A DNA stretch of 43,542 nucleotides from a bacterium. GTDB taxonomy: Bacteria; CSSED10-310; JAFGSJ01. The notes under the pieces were generated by a model. It did no database searches and was not told the origin of the DNA. It worked only from the letters and a program-made list of their open reading frames with translations. The number at the start of each line of letters is the position of its first letter. The stretch's first letter is position 1. Made by a program: the position numbers and the translations under genes. Shown here piece after piece: positions 34,007 through 42,676 of the stretch. Location: NCBI GenBank assembly GCA_016934675.1, contig JAFGSJ010000137.1, positions 1-43,542 of the forward strand. Direction: 5' to 3'.

Positions 34007-35198
34007 TCAACTGTTTTCGGGACAGTCTGGCCGTCAGTAATCTGATCTTGGTCCCACCGGTGGTCAGGGTCAGATAGCGGGCCTTGGGAATACCCAGGAC
34101 CGGCTCGAGGTCCGTGGCCGGATAGAGCAGGGCGATGTCCCAGCCTCCAAACTTCTGTTTCAGGTAGTTGCCGATATTGTAGTAAAAAGGGCGGAGCTTC
34201 GTCTTGGACAGTCGTTTGCCATAGGGCAGGTTCATGAGCAGGCACCCGGAAGCCAGCCCGAGTGTCTCGGGTGTGACCTGAAAGAAGTCCTCGGTGCGGA
34301 AAGTGATCATTCGGTCCATACCGGCACGTTCGGCATTGAGTTGCCCCCGCTTGATCTGGTGTTCATCCTTATCGATGGCAATAATAGGAGCGGGTGCGCT
34401 CTTTGATTGGGTAGTCACGGCGGTCTTGTGCACATAGGCAAAGCGTTGCGGTCGAAAGGAGGGCCATTGGCTGAAGGGAAACGTGCGCATGACACCCGCG
34501 GCCTTTTTGGTAGCGATCAGAGCGGCTTCGATGGCGAATGTGCCCGAGCCGGTCATGGCATCGACCAGTGGTTGCGAGGGCTTCCAGCCGATATGGCGCA
34601 GTATGCCGGCGGCCAGGGTCTCCCGGATCGGCGCCTCACCGCCGTCCCGGCGGTAACCTCTCTTGTAGAGCGGGTCTCCCGATGAGTCGAGACTGATCTG
34701 GGCATGTTCCTGTTCGATGCTCAACGATATGGTCTGGCGTTCGGGCCGGTCCAGTCCCGCTAAAGACTCGCTGTATTCCGCGGGCAACGACCCAAAATAT
34801 TCACTGATGATATGGTCCAAACGCTGCTCGAAGGTGCGATCGGTCCGGACAAACGTTTCCCGGGTATGGAAGCGGAAAACACGCGGGCTGGCAGGATGCA
34901 GGTAAAGCTCCCAAGGCAGGGCCCGGAATGTCTCGTATATTTTTTCCGGGCGTTTGACCCTGAATTCACGGACCATGAAGAAGACGCGGTCAGCGGAGCG
35001 TAACTGCAGATTCAGCTTATAGAGCAGTTCGAATGGGCCCTCGCATTCGATCCGACCGGGGAAAGCCGTGATATTCCGGGCGCCCCGGCGGCTCAATTCG
35101 ATCTTACAGACATGTTCCAGGCCGGGAGCCACGATCACGGAGAACCGATGGTCACCGGCCCAGATATGTCTCTTCAATCGACGTTCAAGACTGAACAT
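33957..35198 (-). CDS. THUMP-domain RNA N2-guanosine methyltransferase (RlmL/Trm14-like)
   Basis: A 413-residue protein from the ATG at 35198; a longer form from 35258 would overlap the upstream gene by 59 bases. The N-terminal THUMP region (KIELSRRGARNITAFPGRI, then LYKLNLQLRSADRVFF) binds RNA. The Rossmann methyltransferase has the SAM motif DAMTGSGTFAIEAALIA and the active-site NLPYGKRLS in place of the common NPPYG. It probably methylates guanine in 23S rRNA or tRNA. It follows the proteasome-like genes on the same strand with almost no gap. The last 50 bases overlap the htpG 3' end on the opposite strand. Confidence 0.85.
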   Translation of the reverse strand: MFSLERRLKRHIWAGDHRFSVIVAPGLEHVCKIELSRRGARNITAFPGRIECEGPFELLYKLNLQLRSADRVFFMVREFRVKRPEKIYETFRALPWELYLHPASPRVFRFHTRETFVRTDRTFEQRLDHIISEYFGSLPAEYSESLAGLDRPERQTISLSIEQEHAQISLDSSGDPLYKRGYRRDGGEAPIRETLAAGILRHIGWKPSQPLVDAMTGSGTFAIEAALIATKKAAGVMRTFPFSQWPSFRPQRFAYVHKTAVTTQSKSAPAPIIAIDKDEHQIKRGQLNAERAGMDRMITFRTEDFFQVTPETLGLASGCLLMNLPYGKRLSKTKLRPFYYNIGNYLKQKFGGWDIALLYPATDLEPVLGIPKARYLTLTTGGTKIRLLTARLSRKQLTKPGQGRSRSGPGPAP

Positions 35199-35199
35199 T

Positions 35200-36276
35200 T
35201 CATTTAACGGCGTTGGGCATGGGCGCCGAATGCGGTTGAATCGGTCGTTCCAAGGCATAGCCCCTCAGAAAGAGCTGGGTCTCGCGTTTGTCCTTGACCC
35301 GTTCCCAGAAAAGCTTATCGGCTTTCTCGAAAGGCAGATCCTTGAACAGGACCAGGTCGACCAATTCACGGACAGCGGCCCGTTCGATCAGGCCCCGGTT
35401 GAATGAGGCGATGATCTCGGCCACCAGTTGGGTCCGTTTGTCGAAAATTTTGCGGACCAGCGTTTTCGAATTGCCGTCGATATGGGTAAAATTGGGATAG
35501 GGAGCAACGCCGGCCGTAATCCTGAAGGCGGTGGTCACGCCCTGGAAGGCGGCGATGGTGCCGTCCAGCAGGTCTATGCCTTCACGACGGTCAACCAGGG
35601 GCACATGCATGGCGAAATCGGTATAGACCAGCTCATTCGTGTCCGTGCCCGAGCCTCCATTGACGAAGATTTCGGCGGCGTCTTCACAGATCGAGTTCAT
35701 GGTATTCATGAAATAGATGCGAAAACCCTCATCCGGGGTATAGCCTGCCAGAAAGAGCGTATTTCTGAAGACATAGCCGATTTCCTGGGGCTGATCGTCG
35801 CCGGTAACGAAGCGGAGGGCCTCTTTTTTGACCTCATCGTCCTCGATCGAGATGGTTTTGCCGTTCCGTTCGTACTTACCCGCGATGAGTTCGGCGGTGG
35901 TGAAGCCGAAACGACTGATCAGGTAATCGTTGACGTATTCGACCTTGACCTGCTTGAGGACTTCGAAAGCGTCCCAGGCCAGTTGTTCGATGGTAATTTT
36001 CCGGGGCAGACGGTTGGTCACGGTCAGATTACGCTCATCGAACAGGCGTTGAATATGCTGGGTCATGCCGTCCATGACCCGGTCGCCCATCATGGTCGAG
36101 CCGGACATGCCCACGAAAAAGGCCAGGCGGTAGCGGTCGATCAGGTCCTGTTTGACCACGCTCTGGATTTTATCGGGCGTGTAGAGGATCATCCATTCTT
36201 CATTCCAGTAACTTGCTTCGTCGCAGAGCAGAATACCGGTATCACGATTGATGCGAAGTGCGTTGACGGAGGTCAT
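35200..36276 (-). CDS. Proteasome/HslV-fold (Ntn hydrolase) family protein, paralogue 1
   Basis: A 358-residue protein I read as a divergent proteasome-type subunit. It begins M-T-S-V-N-A-L-R, so Met removal would expose Thr. Relative to HslV (Thr1, Asp17, Lys33) it has Thr2, Asp19 in GILLCDEASYW and Lys36 in TPDKIQ, one or two residues longer. The next strand has the FFVGMSGSTMMGD turn, like the proteasome SG-x-x-x-D. Later come LAGYTPDEGFRIYFMN, like the proteasome GYD-x-x-G strand, and GGSG at 207-210, like the GSG before the helix carrying the Ser/Asp residues. A segment near 118-165 looks like an insertion relative to HslV. The stop and the next start overlap by ATGA with paralogue 2. 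Peptidase activity is inferred, not shown. Confidence 0.65.
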   Translation of the reverse strand: MTSVNALRINRDTGILLCDEASYWNEEWMILYTPDKIQSVVKQDLIDRYRLAFFVGMSGSTMMGDRVMDGMTQHIQRLFDERNLTVTNRLPRKITIEQLAWDAFEVLKQVKVEYVNDYLISRFGFTTAELIAGKYERNGKTISIEDDEVKKEALRFVTGDDQPQEIGYVFRNTLFLAGYTPDEGFRIYFMNTMNSICEDAAEIFVNGGSGTDTNELVYTDFAMHVPLVDRREGIDLLDGTIAAFQGVTTAFRITAGVAPYPNFTHIDGNSKTLVRKIFDKRTQLVAEIIASFNRGLIERAAVRELVDLVLFKDLPFEKADKLFWERVKDKRETQLFLRGYALERPIQPHSAPMPNAVK

Positions 36277-37352
36277 TTCGAGCCTCCTTTCCGGGAAGTT
36301 GGTGAACCAGGTAAAGCGGGAATGCGGAAACCTCTCAGAAAATGGGAGATGTTTTTATCGCGGTCCAGGGCTTGGAATTGTTTGAATACATCGGCAAAGG
36401 GCACTTTCCGGAAAATGAGCTGGTCGACCAGGTGGTAGACCTTGTCATTATCGAGCAGGTCCTTGGCCCCGGCCTTGATGATTTCCCAGGCAAGCTGGGA
36501 GCGGCAATCCGAAATCTCGAAACATCGGTCCTCGGGCCGAGCTTGCGACCCATCAATATAGATAATTTTGGGGTAACCTTTGATTCCGGCCACCAGGCGA
36601 TTGGCTTCATCGAGTCCTTCAAGCATGGTGATCAGGCCCTCGACCCGATCGATCTTCAATCGCCGGTCGCGGGTCGTGCGAGCGGCAGCCAGAGCACTCA
36701 AGGTCAGATCGCAGGTGATCGTGCCCGACCCTTCGGCCAGGTAGATGTCCGATACTTCTTCGAGCACCGTGCTGCGTTCCTCCATGAAGAAAATCCTGAA
36801 ACCGTCGACCGGATCATAACCGGCCATAACCTGGGCATTATTGAGCAAACCGCTCAGTTCGGACGGGTTGTTCTCGAAGGACATCATTTTCACGGCATCT
36901 TTGACGATTTCCTCGTTATCGATACTGGAAGGGGTGCCGTTTTTCTGTTTCTGGCCCTGGACCAGTTCCCGGCCGATGAAGCCGTAGCGTCCGCGCAGGA
37001 AATCATCCACGTGAGTGTGATGCAGGTGTTCGACCACATCAAAAGCCAGTTGGGCGATGGAGCCCACGGTTTTGATGTCCTCGGGAATGGGGGCACCGTT
37101 CCGGTGGGCCTCACCAAAACGTCGGCTGATCTCCTGTTTGATCGACTCCATGATCTCATCGCCGTACGATGATGTGCCGGTCGAGCCGATAAACATAAAC
37201 ACGCCTGTTTCGCGGCTTATTTCGGGCTCGATCAGGGTCCTGATTTTCTCGGGAGTCAGGATAATCAACCACTCCGGGTTCCAGTAACGTGCTTCATCAC
37301 AAACGAGCAGTCCGCTCTCGTGACTGAGACGTAACGCATTGATTGAAGTCAT
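36273..37352 (-). CDS. Proteasome/HslV-fold (Ntn hydrolase) family protein, paralogue 2
   Basis: A 359-residue protein and the closest relative of paralogue 1. The N terminus is M-T-S-I-N-A-L-R. The putative Thr2, Asp19 (LLVCDEARYW) and Lys36 (TPEKIR) fall at exactly the same positions. It also keeps the FIGSTGTSSYGDE turn, MAGYDPVDGFRIFFME and EGSG at 207-210. The middle insertion (RYGFIGRELVQGQKQKNG) is shared by all three paralogues. No signal peptide, so it is cytoplasmic. GGAG lies upstream of the ATG. The exact 4-base overlap with paralogue 1 suggests that the two are made in equal amounts and form a complex. Confidence 0.65.
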   Translation of the reverse strand: MTSINALRLSHESGLLVCDEARYWNPEWLIILTPEKIRTLIEPEISRETGVFMFIGSTGTSSYGDEIMESIKQEISRRFGEAHRNGAPIPEDIKTVGSIAQLAFDVVEHLHHTHVDDFLRGRYGFIGRELVQGQKQKNGTPSSIDNEEIVKDAVKMMSFENNPSELSGLLNNAQVMAGYDPVDGFRIFFMEERSTVLEEVSDIYLAEGSGTITCDLTLSALAAARTTRDRRLKIDRVEGLITMLEGLDEANRLVAGIKGYPKIIYIDGSQARPEDRCFEISDCRSQLAWEIIKAGAKDLLDNDKVYHLVDQLIFRKVPFADVFKQFQALDRDKNISHFLRGFRIPALPGSPTSRKGGSK

Positions 37353-37380
37353 GAGCTGTGTCTCCTGTTCGTTCGTGTTG

Positions 37381-38436
37381 TTAGCGGGCCTGGGCCATGA
37401 GCTGATCGACTTCGTCTTTCTTGTAATGACGCAGCAGCAACTCGAAACGGATGCCGTTCTTCACGGATGCGAACAGCTCCTTCTCGACCGTTTCCCATTT
37501 TTTGCGGGAGAAGAGCAATTGGTTGAGCAGGTTGATGGCGGCAGCCCGGGTCAGTTCCTCCCATTTATAGGCTTGCACGATTTCCGCCGAGAGACGGGCG
37601 TCGTTATCGAAAATTTCGCGATAACGCAGGGCGTGCTTCTTCTCATCCGCCTTGATAATGACGAAATTCAGGTTACCGCCGACTTCCTTGAAATGATATT
37701 TGGCAGCCAGGGCGGAATTGATCAGTTCGAGCACGCCCTCGGCCGGATCGAACCCGGCCTGGCGCATGGCCAGGGTCTTGGCGCCGAACATGAGTCCGAA
37801 GATCATGCCCGAAGCGTATTTGCCGGTGCCGATCGCTTCGAAGCCTTCATAGTTATAGGCCAGGACCCCGGCTTCACTATCGAGGAAGAACCCGGTCATG
37901 CCGTAGGTCGAGTCATAGCCGAAAATGGCAGCTTTGGCTTCCATGGCCGGTTTGAGCAGGGCGTCTTTCTCCTTGGCCGCGGCAATTTTCTGGGCTGCCT
38001 GCTTGATCTCCTTGTTCTTGATCTCGACTTTCTTGCCGTTCTCCTCGTAGTAACCGCGATTGAGATCATCGGTCGTAAACCCGAATTTGAACCGCAATTT
38101 CTGGTCGATCCGGCGGCGAATGACCTGTTGCATACACTCGAAGGCGAGCCGGGCCACATGCTTGACCTGGGTCGGTGCTGGCGTGGCTTCATTGTTCTCG
38201 TGTAAACGCTGTTTCAAGAGGGCCCGGACCTGATTGACCACCTCGCGATGGACCGAAGGATAGCCCACACCGCCATACGCAACTTCCATCTTCCAGGCCT
38301 CACTCATTTCATCATCGAGCAATGAATGCAGATTATCGGTGTGGAGCCTGCGTCGAAAACGGGGCGTCCAGAATTCCTCGTCCGAAATGATAGCTCCCAT
38401 GGTATCACTGAATCTCAAAAAATTGACAAGCGACAT
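37381..38436 (-). CDS. Proteasome/HslV-fold family protein, paralogue 3, probably non-catalytic
   Basis: A 351-residue protein and the first gene of the three. It begins M-S-L-V-N-F-L-R, with Ser in place of Thr2. Asp19 is kept (AIISDEEFW), but the position of Lys36 is Leu (HTDNLHS), so the usual proteolytic triad is incomplete. The later motifs are the most proteasome-like of the set: FGYDSTYGMTGFFLDSEAGV and AIGTGKYASGMIFGLMFGA. It shares the middle insertion (KFGFTTDDLNRGYYEENGKK). It may be a structural, alpha-like partner of paralogues 1 and 2. No unfoldase gene (HslU, Mpa, ARC type) is visible nearby. Confidence 0.65.
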   Translation of the reverse strand: MSLVNFLRFSDTMGAIISDEEFWTPRFRRRLHTDNLHSLLDDEMSEAWKMEVAYGGVGYPSVHREVVNQVRALLKQRLHENNEATPAPTQVKHVARLAFECMQQVIRRRIDQKLRFKFGFTTDDLNRGYYEENGKKVEIKNKEIKQAAQKIAAAKEKDALLKPAMEAKAAIFGYDSTYGMTGFFLDSEAGVLAYNYEGFEAIGTGKYASGMIFGLMFGAKTLAMRQAGFDPAEGVLELINSALAAKYHFKEVGGNLNFVIIKADEKKHALRYREIFDNDARLSAEIVQAYKWEELTRAAAINLLNQLLFSRKKWETVEKELFASVKNGIRFELLLRHYKKDEVDQLMAQAR

Positions 38437-38645
38437 AGCCTACTCCTTTCCAACTGCCTCTCCGCACACAAACCAAGACGCCTGGGCTGATCGAAACGTG
38501 TATTGAATGTGCTTATAAGTTAATGTTCCTTGAAATGTTTAAAACCTGACCCATGAAACTCCTACTGAATATATTTCTTTCAGTGCAGAATTACCACAGG
38601 CCTGAAAATTTTCAGGTCAATACGGTGAAGAAAAATTATTATGGT

Positions 38646-38760
38646 AGCAGGAAGGCAGCTTCGCAGCCTATGATTCTTACTTCTGCCTGAAACCAGGCTG
38701 AAGCCTGGTTCTTCGGACCTGCGGTGCGTGCTGCTTCGCAGCAATTGGTGTTTGACTGTC
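38646..38760 (-). repeat. Dispersed repeat A, copy 2 (inverted)
   Basis: Reverse complement of 31338-31449 with few differences across about 112 bases, including the same internal palindromes (AACCAGGCTGAAGCCTGGTT on the plus strand here). Together the copies bracket the block with htpG, the methyltransferase and the three proteasome-like genes. Confidence 0.8.
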
Positions 38761-38770
38761 CCTCTTAGAC

Positions 38771-38806
38771 ATTAAAGAACTGATATCATCCTGTAGAGTC
38801 CTCCCC
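38771..38806 (-). repeat. Dispersed repeat C, copy 2 (inverted)
   Basis: The plus strand reads TTAAAGAACTGATATCATCC then TGTAGAGTCCTCCCC, the reverse complement of 31756-31790 with two or three changes. Confidence 0.7.
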
Positions 38807-39216
38807 CCGCCCCCCTCCAAAGGGGGACAGGAAGGGAGTTATGGTTTCAAAGGGGGGACAGGATATTTTCAGATTTTGAGAAGTTGTAGTTTGACTGTTC
38901 CACAGTGACACTCACCCCATGCCTCTCTGCGTCTCAGCGGACTCTGCGTTAAAAAACCAAGTTCACCCCGTCACATGCCGTAGGTACTCTCAGGGAGAGG
39001 GAGCAGTTGGGGTTTGACTGTCCCCCATTTTAACCAGCATTATTTCAGATCATGGCTCTCTTACAGGTGACTGCTCTTTGATTACGGTCAGAAACAAACG
39101 ACGGGAAATTTTCTCCTGACTGACGGTTGACAATGGCTGTAAAGCAAAGTATAATCTTCTCAATTGAACGTGAACATTGCACTGAGTCGATCTTGCGGTT
39201 GGGATGGAAGAAGCAC

Positions 39217-40860
39217 ATGGCTCGAAGGGTTTCAAGGGACTTCAATAGCGCCCGGATCATTGCCATTGGTAATCCGAAAGGCGGGGTTGGTAAGACAGCG
39301 ACGACGATCAGTGTTGCTCGGATCATCAAAGATCATCAGGCTTTCATGGGTAAGCGTATCCTGCTGATCGATACGGACCCGTTGGGTATCATGACCAAGA
39401 TGATCATCAGTAGAAGGACCAAAGTCCTGGATGATCAAACGCTTCTGCCCGTGCTCCAGAAGAACAGGCCCATTTCCGAGGTCATTCAGCGTGACGCCTG
39501 GTCTGATCTCAAGTCAGGGGTGGTGATCGATTACATCTGTTCACATCGTCCCATTTCACGTCTTGAGGGTCTGGAACGGTTCGATCTGTATCGTTTGAAG
39601 CATGCTCTGGACGAAGTCAAGAATGATTATTACAAGATCATGATCGACTGTCCGGCCAATTCGAGTAATCTTTATTTTTCAGCCTGCGTGGCTTCGGACC
39701 TGATTATTTTTCCGTTCGGTTCGATCGAGTCGCTGTCGGGTCTCGAGGTGACCAGTCTCGAGTTATGCCGGGTCGACGAGAAGATCGTGGACAACATCAA
39801 GATACTGTTCACCATGCAGGATGTGAACAGTGAGTTGACGGCCTCATTGATCAATACGGCCCGTCAATATCTCGATTTTCCGCAGTTCGAGACCATCATC
39901 CGGCGCTGCCCCCATTTCAGTCTCGAGATCGCGGACAGTCAAACGACCGGGACCTACCATGTTCCGGATTCGATTGCGATCAACGATTACCTTTTTTTCG
40001 TCGAGGAGCTTTTCGCCACTGATTTCAAGAAGGAGTTTGTGAATAAGCAGCGGTTCAGCTTCGGTCACAGCAAGATCGACGAACGGCTCTGGTCCGCTTT
40101 TTATGAGACTTCGTTTCTGATAACGAATGAACGTGAGAAGTCCCGAGGCGGCAAGTATAAATCAGCGCTTCAGGAAGTGCATCAGCTCGAGCGTGAACTC
40201 AAGGAAAGCGGTGCAACGACCTCCAAGAAATCCAAGGACAAACAGGCTTCCAAGAAAATCCTGGTCGAAACGTGCAGTTCGGGCTGTCCCAATCCGAAAC
40301 ACGTCCTGGGCAGTTCTGATTTCTTCTATCTGGCGGAATTATTACCCGGTGAATACCGTAAGCTCCAGAAAGAGGGACAGCATCGATACCTTTATCTCTA
40401 TCACGGCGATTGTTACGAAACGCTTTTCACCAGATTGTTCCTGCAGCAGGAATACTATCGCGACACCACATTAACGCCGGTTCAGATCGTGGCCCAGGAG
40501 GTTTCGGAGCGTGATAAAGCTTATAACAGGACGTTTCGCAAGAAAATGCACAACACATTTTTGACCTTCATCCGCGACCCGAAGCGGACCAATGACATTT
40601 CCTATCTGGTCCATTTCTGGGGCCTGCTCCGGGACCGTGAATTCCTGACCCGCTGGAACCTGCCTGCAGGTGGTGAATTGAGCGTGGTTTTTGGCGGATT
40701 GTCAAGCTACCTGGACCAGGGTCAGACTATTGTCATCACCGGTATTGCGGACCCTGAACGCCAGCTTTCCCGCAAAAATCTGACTCACAAAACCGATTAT
40801 TACAACTTCCAGAATTTCAAAACCTTTCTCGAAGAAAAGCTGAAGCGGTTGACTACCTGA
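39217..40860 (+). CDS. ParA/MinD-like ATPase with unknown C-terminal domain
   Basis: A 547-residue protein from the ATG at 39217 (GGAAG 7 bases upstream); the open frame reaches further 5', but those residues do not look conserved. The first 260 residues are a ParA-type ATPase: deviant Walker A GNPKGGVGKTATT, Walker A'-type LLIDTDPLG and Walker B-like IMIDCPANSSN. The remaining 290 residues match nothing I recognise. They start with a Lys-rich, possibly coiled segment (HQLERELKESGATTSKKSKD), then a CSSGCPNPKH motif that could bind metal, then mixed helices. No parB or parS-like site is adjacent, so a partitioning role is not supported. It is convergent with the next gene, with 8 bases of overlap. 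Confidence 0.75.
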   Translation: MARRVSRDFNSARIIAIGNPKGGVGKTATTISVARIIKDHQAFMGKRILLIDTDPLGIMTKMIISRRTKVLDDQTLLPVLQKNRPISEVIQRDAWSDLKSGVVIDYICSHRPISRLEGLERFDLYRLKHALDEVKNDYYKIMIDCPANSSNLYFSACVASDLIIFPFGSIESLSGLEVTSLELCRVDEKIVDNIKILFTMQDVNSELTASLINTARQYLDFPQFETIIRRCPHFSLEIADSQTTGTYHVPDSIAINDYLFFVEELFATDFKKEFVNKQRFSFGHSKIDERLWSAFYETSFLITNEREKSRGGKYKSALQEVHQLERELKESGATTSKKSKDKQASKKILVETCSSGCPNPKHVLGSSDFFYLAELLPGEYRKLQKEGQHRYLYLYHGDCYETLFTRLFLQQEYYRDTTLTPVQIVAQEVSERDKAYNRTFRKKMHNTFLTFIRDPKRTNDISYLVHFWGLLRDREFLTRWNLPAGGELSVVFGGLSSYLDQGQTIVITGIADPERQLSRKNLTHKTDYYNFQNFKTFLEEKLKRLTT

Positions 40861-42265
40861 TATTGAGTCCTCCGATGAATTCTCTGAGATGGCAGTCCGC
40901 GGGGATGATCTCCGTCGAAATATCCGGTTGGGCCACCAGTGAATCCAGGACCCGTTGGACACGTTCACCGCGTGTGTAGGCATCGAGTCTTCCTCTTTTA
41001 AGAAACTCCTGCGGATCGGGGAAGTCGTTGGCCATGCAGGTCTTGAGTACGGGCAGCTCGAAGGCGAGCGCGCCGTTGATGATCAAATCAGTCGTGAAAA
41101 TGTACGGGAACATGTCCCGTAACTCGGCTTTACGGACAAAATGCCAGTGGCCGAGGGTCATGGCCGGGTTATGATTACGATGCTCACGGTCTCGCAGCAT
41201 CCGCCGCAGCATCCGGACATCCGTCCATTTGATCGCGACCTTGCTTGAACCATCACCAACCATTTGCATGGGCATGGCCTCGAAGAAGATTTTGAATTTG
41301 AGCTCCTCGGGCAAACCGTCGGTCATGGGCGGATAGAGACCGTGCAGACTGTCGAGCAGTAACACGTCGGTCGGCTTGATCGAGACGTCCATGGCCTCGG
41401 GAATACTGGTCCCCCGCTTGAAATCATAGACCGGGGCCTTGACCGTTTCACCGGCCAACAGCCGCTTGAGATGCTCGTTGATCAAGTCGAGCCGGAGAGC
41501 GTGCGGCGTTTCGAAATCCCAGTCTCCGAACATGTCCTGGGGATATTCCGACAAGCCGAGAAAATAGTTGTCCAGGTTGAGCGTTTTGAATGTTATACCG
41601 TGCTTGTTCAGTCGCTGCTCGAGCTTGTTCGTGGTCGTGGTCTTGCCCGACGATGAAGGACCGGCCACGATCAACAAGCGGACCTGGCCCTTGTTCAGGA
41701 AACGCTCGGCCGCTTCATCAAGCATACGATCATATTCTTCGATGCAGAGCCGGACCAGATCGTGGAACCGCCCACTCAGCACCCACGAGTTCAATTTCTG
41801 GATCGTTTCGCAATTATGGGCCACATTCCAAGCCTGGATTTTCTTCATGGTCGCATCGGGATAGCCGTTGCGGGCAAATTGTTCCTCGGCGATATCGCCT
41901 TCACGGACCTTGGTCTTGCCCCAACGATAGACCTCATACACGTCCGCCGTATCAATGAAGCCACGACTGCGTAAAACATGAACGACCATGCTCTGGATCG
42001 TCTCGATATCCGGTGGATTATCTCTGGAGTTCGATGAGGCATTCGCGTTCAGACACATGACCACATCGTCACTCAGTAAATTGGCGATTTCCTGATCGGT
42101 CTTCCCCTTGAACTCGTTATAGATGGAATCACTGATGATATCCTGCTTGAATCCGCCATTGGATTGGGCCGCCTTAAAAATGGCTTCACCGATCCGGGCT
42201 TGTTCAAAGGGGACCAGCACACCGGTCCGTTTCTTTATCTTGGCCAGTTTGTTCTCGACTGCCAT
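40853..42265 (-). CDS. ATP-cone plus uridine kinase/phosphoribulokinase-like protein
   Basis: A 470-residue protein. Residues 5-95 resemble an ATP-cone, the nucleotide-sensing domain of ribonucleotide reductases (RTGVLVPFEQARIGEAIFKA, then VVHVLRSRGFIDTADVYEVY). Near residue 195 starts a P-loop kinase domain of the uridine kinase family (LLIVAGPSSSGKTTTTNKL). Later come LNLDNYFLGLSEYPQD, matching the uridine kinase LDxFY motif, and a DVLLLDSLHGLYP strand. The architecture is known from Thermotoga and other anaerobes, where the substrate is not well settled. Cytoplasmic; transcribed alone. Confidence 0.85.
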   Translation of the reverse strand: MAVENKLAKIKKRTGVLVPFEQARIGEAIFKAAQSNGGFKQDIISDSIYNEFKGKTDQEIANLLSDDVVMCLNANASSNSRDNPPDIETIQSMVVHVLRSRGFIDTADVYEVYRWGKTKVREGDIAEEQFARNGYPDATMKKIQAWNVAHNCETIQKLNSWVLSGRFHDLVRLCIEEYDRMLDEAAERFLNKGQVRLLIVAGPSSSGKTTTTNKLEQRLNKHGITFKTLNLDNYFLGLSEYPQDMFGDWDFETPHALRLDLINEHLKRLLAGETVKAPVYDFKRGTSIPEAMDVSIKPTDVLLLDSLHGLYPPMTDGLPEELKFKIFFEAMPMQMVGDGSSKVAIKWTDVRMLRRMLRDREHRNHNPAMTLGHWHFVRKAELRDMFPYIFTTDLIINGALAFELPVLKTCMANDFPDPQEFLKRGRLDAYTRGERVQRVLDSLVAQPDISTEIIPADCHLREFIGGLNIR

Positions 42266-42676
42266 GCCGACACCTCCTTCTTCGACCGCCGATAATGCGT
42301 GACACTTGTCCGATCAATTTCCATCGCCAGTCTAGCGATCAGGCCCGGAAATGTCAATCCGAAACATCAGCGAAGGTTAATCGTTCTTTTCCGGCCCTAT
42401 CCCCCGCTGGCAAAGAGATGATGAATTGCTGAGGCACCTTGAAAGGCAGTGCTTCGAACTAGTGGTGATCGTCGCTATGCGATGAATATAAGATGTAGAA
42501 CATTGCTGCCCCACTCTGCCTATTACAATGGTATGAGTTCCGCGTTTACGGTGTATCAGCAATTGAGAGAATCCCGTAACACAATTCCCCCTTAACCGCG
42601 GTGGAAAAAACCTGCCCTCTCCGAATCTGCACGTATTCGGCTCGAAGAGGCCCACCTCAATGCTCGTGGGTCAGGA
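42266..42676. other. Intergenic region with a diverged repeat B copy
   Basis: About 410 bases with no credible gene. The only structure that I see is the partial repeat B copy listed separately. Confidence 0.6.
42491..42552 (-). repeat. Dispersed repeat B, copy 4 (inverted, diverged)
   Basis: The minus strand reads AAACGCGGAACTCATACCAT TGTA, close to copy 3, and then drifts (AGGCAGAGTGGGGCAGCA for AGGCGGGACGGGGTAGCG). Confidence 0.6.

Larger units (their letters stand above)
38437..39216. other. Repeat-rich noncoding stretch between the proteasome-like and ParA-like genes
   Basis: No gene. It holds inverted copies of repeats A and C, a CCCCCCTCCAAAGGGGGACA-type palindrome near 38810-38830, a CTCTGCGTCTCAGCGGACTC stretch near 38930 of a kind I recall in many bacterial intergenic regions, and three TTTGACTGT(C/T)CC fragments at about 38751, 38891 and 39012. 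Confidence 0.65.

Noticed and set aside
35428..38205. Long plus-strand open frames of 276-336 codons antisense to the three proteasome-like genes.
   Set aside because: Their products have no recognisable motifs and lack ribosome sites, while the minus-strand genes have conserved motifs, ribosome sites and tight operon spacing.
39217..40860. A plasmid or phage partition locus.
   Set aside because: There is no ParB-like gene, parS-like palindrome cluster, replication gene or integrase in the window.
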